Shown: positions 50,810 through 58,296 of the stretch, piece after piece
How positions within the stretch are numbered: the stretch's first letter is position 1
How the letters are laid out: the number at the start of each line of letters is the position of its first letter
Notes under the pieces: generated by a model
Seen by the model: the letters and a program-made list of their open reading frames with translations, nothing else
Told to the model about the DNA's origin: nothing
Database searches by the model: none
Program-made: the position numbers and the translations under genes
Assembly: GCA_019614645.1 (NCBI GenBank)
Contig: JABWDB010000037.1
Location: 2,634,001 to 2,698,000 of the forward strand
Direction: 5' to 3'
DNA: 64,000 bases
Source: Stratiolaelaps scimitus
Taxonomy: Eukaryota; Arthropoda; Arachnida; Mesostigmata; Laelapidae

Positions 50810-52963
50810 TTCTTTCTTCTCTCTCTCCCTCTCTCTTCCTTTCTTTCTTCTCTCTCTCTCTCACTCTTTCTATCTTTCTTCTTTCTCTCTCTCTTCCGTT
50901 CTTTCTTTCTTTTTTTCTTTCTCTCTGCCCGCCCCCTCTCTCTTTCTGAGATGATTCTCGCATTTTGGGGTGTTGCTGGTGTTGCCCTTGTTGTTCTGCC
51001 TTCTTCACGTCTTTCCCTCAACATCCTTCCAACTTAAAGCTTATACCCATAGCTTACTTCCGGCTTGACTGAGCAAACCGGCGTCATGGATTTATACCTT
51101 TTTCGTTTTTTTTTCTTTACTAGTTTTCTCTTCCTGCTACACGTCCACTCCATCCGAATGCGCCAAATCGTGTCAAGAAGCAAAGCGGCAGCAATGGCGC
51201 TCAGCCTCATTGTCATGTGGTCGTGTCTTTAACAAAGGCAAGCACCGAACGAATGAACCCTTTTTGCGAAAAGGGGCAGCTTTGAAAACACCGTGCGCGC
51301 CAAGTCAGCGAACGTCCGATATCGCGCGAAAATGGTGTACAACAACAGCCAAAGTGGTGGTGGTAGTTTGTGGCGGTGGCACAAGAAGTTATTGGTGCAT
51401 GAACTCATCCTCTGACTGCCACTGTCCCCGTGATTATTGCGCGTCACGTAATAATGGTAATAATAATAATAATAATAACGGACAAAATCGATTGTACTCG
51501 TGATCGAGATTTCGGCGACTTTTGATCTTTCGTAGGAAATTTTGTCCGGCTGAATACGCTAGCTTGCTAATGATTGAAATGAGTGTTCTTGTTTTTTTTT
51601 TATTATTATTATATTATTAGATACGTGTTTTTTTTGCTAAAATCTTAAATTTTATTCGTATACATAGTCACCTGTACATCGAGAGAGAGAGAGATGAAAC
51701 ATATATAGATTGCACTCTCACGATACCATCACATAGATTGACTAATATATATATATATATATATATATATAATTGTTTCTTCGAGCTGACCCTCAGCTCT
51801 TCCCCTATGTGACAGGCCTTAGCTCAGGTTCAAATCCTGTCAGACACTTTGAAGAATCTTTGGAGTTGTTTATCATCTTTCTTTATCTGAAGATTCTTGC
51901 CAGGCATGAGTAAGGAAGAGAATAAGCAAAGGTGTCCCCGACAGATCCTCTCATAGTAATATATATTATCTGAGCCACAGATTTCCAAGTGATATCAACA
52001 CTCCTACAATATTAATTAAAGCTTTATTCCCGCTGTGTAACAATCGTATACCTTTATTATGAGTTCTGCTGCTGATGTTGCTCGTGCGATCATATCTCCA
52101 TCTATCTCATTTATTATATCTATAATATTAGTAAGCGGCGCTGTCTGCGATGGCCGCTATTTCTGCCGTAGCGCCGCTGCTGTTGCTGTTTGTTGTTGTT
52201 CGGGTTGAAACGGCAAGGCGACTAGTAATAGCTGGTCTATAGTCGAACTACGAGGTCATCCTCTCGGGCCGGCTCGCGTCGAAACGGTTGGAGGCCGCTG
52301 TTGTACGGGGCGATGTCACCCGTCACACAATTGGCGACGATTTTCAATGCAACAGCACAACAATGTGACCGTGCAAAAGAAAAAAAGTTGCCCTATTGTC
52401 AAAAGGTGGCAGCGCCCGGAGACATCGCGCCGTATTTGACGCGCCCCTCGCGAACTTGGCAGCGAGAAACAAGACGGCTATCCCCCTGGTACAGATGCTA
52501 GGTATATTGATGATATGTTTGAACGTCTTAACTGAATTCAACTACTCTCCTTTATTAAGAATTAATCATATTAGCTTGGGGCGGATGGGAGAGATGGGTA
52601 GGTGGTGGTACGAGATTTGTGATATAAAAATATATATATCTCTATATCGTCACTGTCCAGCCAACTTATGTGATATATATATATATATATATATATAGTT
52701 TAGTACGTAGGTCTGCCACTCCACCAGGCGGGAGTCCCACAGTACCATGGGAGGCCTGGTCTGCATGAGCATTCTCCGTCATAAAAATAAAAAAAAATAT
52801 ATATATATATATATCTATTGTCGCCAGCTATACGCCATCGCCTTCCTCGAGACATTGTCGACCTCAGACCCCCCCATACCCCCCCATAACCCCTGGAAAT
52901 AATTCCTAACTAACTACTATCTGTTTGGATAAAACACTATGTCTGCTTTGTCTATATCTACTG

Positions 52964-53009
<46 letters not shown>

Positions 53010-53605
53010 TGTGTTATATAATTATTAAGACGTATGCATATTAAAGCGGGATTAGCTTATTCGAGTGAAGGACTTAGCGTACGAACCTGTATCTCCTGCC
53101 GCAACGAATCGGGACTTGAGCCACGTGGAGAGGAGAGTTCTGAAATTCAGAAGAATTAAGGTGATTGTAAATATTATATATATACATATATATAAAATAG
53201 CTAACACCTTTATCGGAGATGGACGGTGAAAGTATTGCTAAAACACTGATATAACATAGTGCAATCGCACTTAGATCAGATCAAATGCAGCTCATATTTG
53301 TATTGGAAAATTTCTCGTTCCAGCACCAATTGCCTTGTAAGCAATCGAAGCAGCATATACGCTTTCTCGATCATCATCATCATACTCCTCCAAGAAATGG
53401 CCAGCTTTGAGGCACAGCTGGCCCAGCCATAACGAGAAGCGAAAAATCACAATTAACCACGTAGCAGATGTGATGATAGCGCTCTATTTGGAAAAATGCA
53501 ATCGTCGACTGTCGATCTGGCCGGCAACAAATCTTCCGTAGACATCTATGAGAAAAAGCTCTATAAATGTATGATCTCTATGAAGGTCCACTTCAGCTAA
53601 CTTAC

Positions 53606-53644
<39 letters not shown>

Positions 53645-55095
53645 TTTATTTTGTTTAAATCGTCCCATGTCAAATCACCGTTATCATCATTGTAGTCGAC
53701 ATGGCGATAATGATGAATACTGATATATTGATTTGTTTATCTAGTAATTAATAACAATATAAAATTAGAAACCGCTGTGCCATAACGAGAAGATTTGATG
53801 TTTGATGGCCGAGTCGGAAAACGGCGAGTATGTTCCACATGTTATGGGATGTACGTCCCGGGTCGCAAAGAGTACATCGCCTCCGCGAGTGTGCTAAGGC
53901 GTCATCGGCAACTTAGATCAGAGTGAAGCAGTTCATATTTCGAGGTTTATTCCTTGTGATACCACACACGGCTAAATGCCGGAGGTACCTGCTGATACGG
54001 AGGGAAGTTCTGGGGTCGAGACGGCCCCGATGGAAGTTCGCGATATATTCCGATGCTCTAAGGGAGACGCTTCATGTAGAAAAAACTAGTAGAAGTGCAG
54101 AAATAAGGTGGTAGAGAAAAATCGATGAAAAATTAATGCCATTGTCAATTATGGACGCCACAAGTAGACACACTATATACGAATGGGTGATTTGTGATCA
54201 TTTAAAAATAAACAGAATGATTCTTCTCTTCTTTGCGCGCACAATTAATAGATTAGGATAACGACTATTTTTTTTTGTCCACGCGCACAATTAAATTCAT
54301 TGTCATCAAGGCTGCGTTCGGACCCCTTACTGTCGACGGTCACAAGGCCAAGTTAACATTTAGCTTGTACGAGAACAACGTGCAAATTTTGCAACATCGA
54401 CAATCTGTCTCCAGATATCATTTATGCACCAAATTCGTAATGAGTTTAGTTTACGGTGAGACAAAGAGATCTCAATCAAATCGAGGCAAATATTGTCTGT
54501 CATGTTGGACAGTTCCTCACTCGCTCGCTTACTCGACCTTGGCCCTCGCAAATTTCTCTCAGGTAGCAAGGCCTGTATCGCTCAGCTGTGTGTGTTCATA
54601 TCGTTGTTTTCTGGTAGACTTGACTAACCACAACGACCCTCAGTCGATGTTGCCCCGAAGCAAGAACAGATGGAACTTCGGGTGATGTGTTTTTTTTTTT
54701 TGCCAGCTGTGCTGCTATCGAGTGCCGAACATCACTTAGCGTCTATTATATGTGTAAGGGTCTGAATAATGAGATGTTCATTTGAAGGGGTCCGTTTTTA
54801 TTGTCAGTGAATAGCTACTAAACACTATTACAAACCTATCTCTCAAGAACGTGTGTGACATGGTCGGGCTAGCGGGAAATACACGTTTGTAAGGTCCACT
54901 TCACGCCTTTTTTCAGACCTCGAAATTGAGTTACAATCTAGTTACCATAAGAAAAGCATTTCTCCTTTACGACTCATGTCGCCTCATAAAAGCAAAAAAC
55001 GTAAAATAGCTTGTCAACAAGAACTCCAGTGATGAAATATAAGGCGCCGTTAGAAAATGTGCAATCAGTCACGCATCTAAACTCAATATATATAT

Positions 55096-55166
<71 letters not shown>

Positions 55167-58100
55167 AATATATATATCAATTTGCTCATGTTGCAATAAG
55201 TTAGATGTGTCAACGATTTCGTAAGTTAAAAGGAGAAAGCGTCCAGATGAAACCAGTGACGTTATTATTTATTGGCGCCGAAAGTCTGTCAGACTGTTTA
55301 TACGTTCGTACGTCGAATTCATTATATCAAGAACATGGTGGACCTGATTCGTGACTGCCCGTAATTTTCTGGGACAGTTCTCGTGAAAGATACAAGTTTA
55401 ACTTCTCTCTGTCCCTGTTATCTAGCGAATTCATTCTGGGTGTGTAGGTTAGTTAACTTGTGAGTCATTATTTCATCTACAACTTTCCAGCACGTCCAGC
55501 AGGGAAGAACTACCAAGCACGATTCGCACCTTTCAATCTCATGACTCATGTCGTGAACAATGGGACAATTGAAATTCATTCACTATCCACTGTATGACGA
55601 TGATACAACCCTGTCAACTATCTAGGAATAGTCAATATAGTAAATATGCATAAAAAAAAAAGAAAATATATATATATATTCTCTATCTCGACGCTGTTAC
55701 GGTAACACAATCTCAATTCATCCTACTTGGTTAAGGGATACTATACAACGCACACACAACAATAGGAAGCGTCGGAATGAATCACCATGAACATTTCGCA
55801 ACTGTGTCAATACCGTCAGGCGTTTTGACTTGAATCACTTTCGCAGACGTTCGCCAGAGTAGAAATCGTACAGGCCGTTGAAGTTGTGCTGAAAGCATCG
55901 GGACAGAGGGATGTATAAGACGCTCAAGCATTCGACACCCAATCACGCCGGTATATGATCAAATATATGCCTTCTTGGGGGACCTTTTATTTTTTCTCCT
56001 AGGTAAAAGTGGACCATCAATGCGAGACAGAGAGAGAGAGAGATAGATATATAGATACAGAAAGCACTTTCAATTTTGCCACATGGCGTCAAGCCAAGAC
56101 CTCCAGTCGTCACTGCCAGTACTGCATCTGTTCTCGCTCGTTCGTGTGGCGACCTTGAAAGTTAATGGAAGCTTGCCTTCGTTGAGTTCTGCATAGTCGG
56201 CGCGGTAGGTATCGCGATCCGCACAGTTGACGACGCCAAACAAAAAACAGCGAAGATGTCTCGTCAGGGTGTGCCGAACAAAGACTCCCCCCTTAGGATA
56301 ATGCGATACAACGATAATAGCCATATACGTATAATATGAAAACTTATATTTTCCAGTATCTTGTAATATATATGTATATATATATATATATATATCTTTA
56401 TTGTTCATCGTGGTAAGTGGAGTCTAGTCGAAGGCTTCTTGTTTTACGCGCTAGTGCTCACCTACGTTATCATTGCTGTTATATAATCTATTCAATTCAT
56501 TCGTGTGGGTTGCGATTGTCGATTACTGAGGCGCGAAAGTCATTATCTGCGCACCCCCCCGCCCCCCGCGCCCCGAGATGAATGTCTGAATCTGGTCTAT
56601 TCTGGCGTCTCTACACAGTTAAAAGCACCCAATGCGTGGTGCCTAATGCTTGGTCGCCTGATAGCGATATCATTATCGTGCCAGCGTTATCACCATTCAT
56701 GGACAGACATTTTCACTAGTAACGCCTATGCGTCCCCTGAGGTGACAGATAAGTGCACCATCCTTCATCAGAGCGTGTGTGGACTTTTTTGAGTTAATTT
56801 GCCCTTCATGAGAAGGAATGGAGCTTCGTCAGAGATCCACAAAGAAATGCTGTACTCGATAGCCGAGGCTTCCTTGTCCCTAATCTTTTAATATCATCGT
56901 TTCGAGAGTTAACGTTCAGTTAAACCCGTCACCTTCCTCCAGCTTTTTAGCTGTACCCATTCAATCTATTCCGATGTTCGGACTCTCAGTCAATGGTCGA
57001 TTTCGCCGACGACGTCAGTGAATAGGGCAGATCTCTGATTAGATCAGAGCACAGTGACCCCTTACCCTTCTTCCTGTGTCCTTTAAATCTCCCCAGAACA
57101 AATACCGAGACGAAGCTGGTCCAAAGGAACATAGCCTATTATCCCAGCATTGCATATTGCTCAGTTAGCAGCTAGGCTAGGTTAGGTAGTTGAAAACAAC
57201 CTGCCTGTTCCTCATTAAGACGGAACGACAGAATATTTACTCGGACCAGTTTTCCACACCAGCAGCAGCAGCAGTTCGCCTCGGCTCCTGCTGTGGCGCA
57301 CCGAGACCTTTGCTGTCCGAGTCACTGTTGTCGCGGAAACGCCCACATATAGCTGGATGGACATACAGCTAGCAAAGCGAAGCACCGGAGGCGGGTGCAG
57401 AAGCAGTCAGGAATAAATGATGTCCAGGCGGACAGACCCGTTCGTTTACTGCTGACAGTCGCACTCTGCCCATGCCCCATGTGGGAAACGCACATGCGCA
57501 TTGAACAATCCGACCCGCCCTTCTCCACACGTATAACTATCTACATATAGACGCCGTTGTCGATTCACGTTAGCTGAGACGCCGTTACGTCACATCGTCT
57601 GGGTCACGTCAGTTATTGAAGTCGCCCCCGTGAAACCAGCGATCAGCGTGGCTTCAGGAAAAGCTGGGGTTAGCGCAAGTAATGGTGCATGCACCCAAGA
57701 AGTCGAACAAGGGGAGAAACAGCAAGACAGGCAGAGTCGACGCGGGTAAAGCGGACACAGTTTGCGAGAAGCCATCGACAAGCATGCGAGACCCGGGAGT
57801 GAGGCCAGTCGTCAGTCAATTATTGCTCGTGCGGATGCTGCTGCTGCTGCAGCAGCACTGACTTCGCATAGTCGCATGATTTGTCTGTCGAACTTGGGTT
57901 TGTTCGGCTTAGGGGGGGCGTCCGGTTGTCGGATTTTCAATGAAGATCCTGTCGTCCCGCGGCGGAATCGAGAGGTTAAGTGTCATAGAGTCTATCACAA
58001 AAAAGATGAAAAAAATAACGAATATAAAATAGCAAAAAAAAAGTGTGTGCGAGAAAATTGACGATAAGGACCATCGCGGGGGGGTGGAGGGGAACAATGA

Positions 58101-58256
58101 TGAGAACGCCGGCGTAGAATCTCAACGCATAAGTTTCCATTGATCGATGACAAATGACCGAGCTTGCGATGTCCAAGCCACTGAACGCGTTACGGGTGGA
58201 CACATGCATATATCTATGCAGTTTGGGGAAGATTCGGTTTTTCGCAAGTTAGATGG

Positions 58257-58296
<40 letters not shown>

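Larger units (their letters stand above)
34678..53086 (-). other. intron b-c (18.4 kb)
   Basis: The largest intron. It holds SINE A copies near 34.8, 40.1 and 44.8 kb, SINE B copies near 37.3, 40.2, 42.7, 44.4, 48.8 and 51.8 kb, repeat E near 52.7 kb, many (TA)n runs (for example 35183-35225, 36099-36152, 39842-39890, 52964-53008), and a CT tract at 50.6-50.9 kb. GC-richer patches at 39.0-39.7, 41.0-41.6, 45.4-45.9 and 46.9-47.6 kb hold open frames without recognisable domains. No nested gene could be supported. Confidence 0.6.

Noticed and set aside
50548..51024. Ser/Leu/Phe-rich and Arg/Glu-rich frames on both strands
   Set aside because: They arise from the CT-only composition of the tract.
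56073..56408. Minus-strand frame with DRDTYRADYAELNEGK
   Set aside because: It looks faintly coding but begins in a (TA)n run, has no splice-site pair in the right phase, and is not needed between exons a and b.
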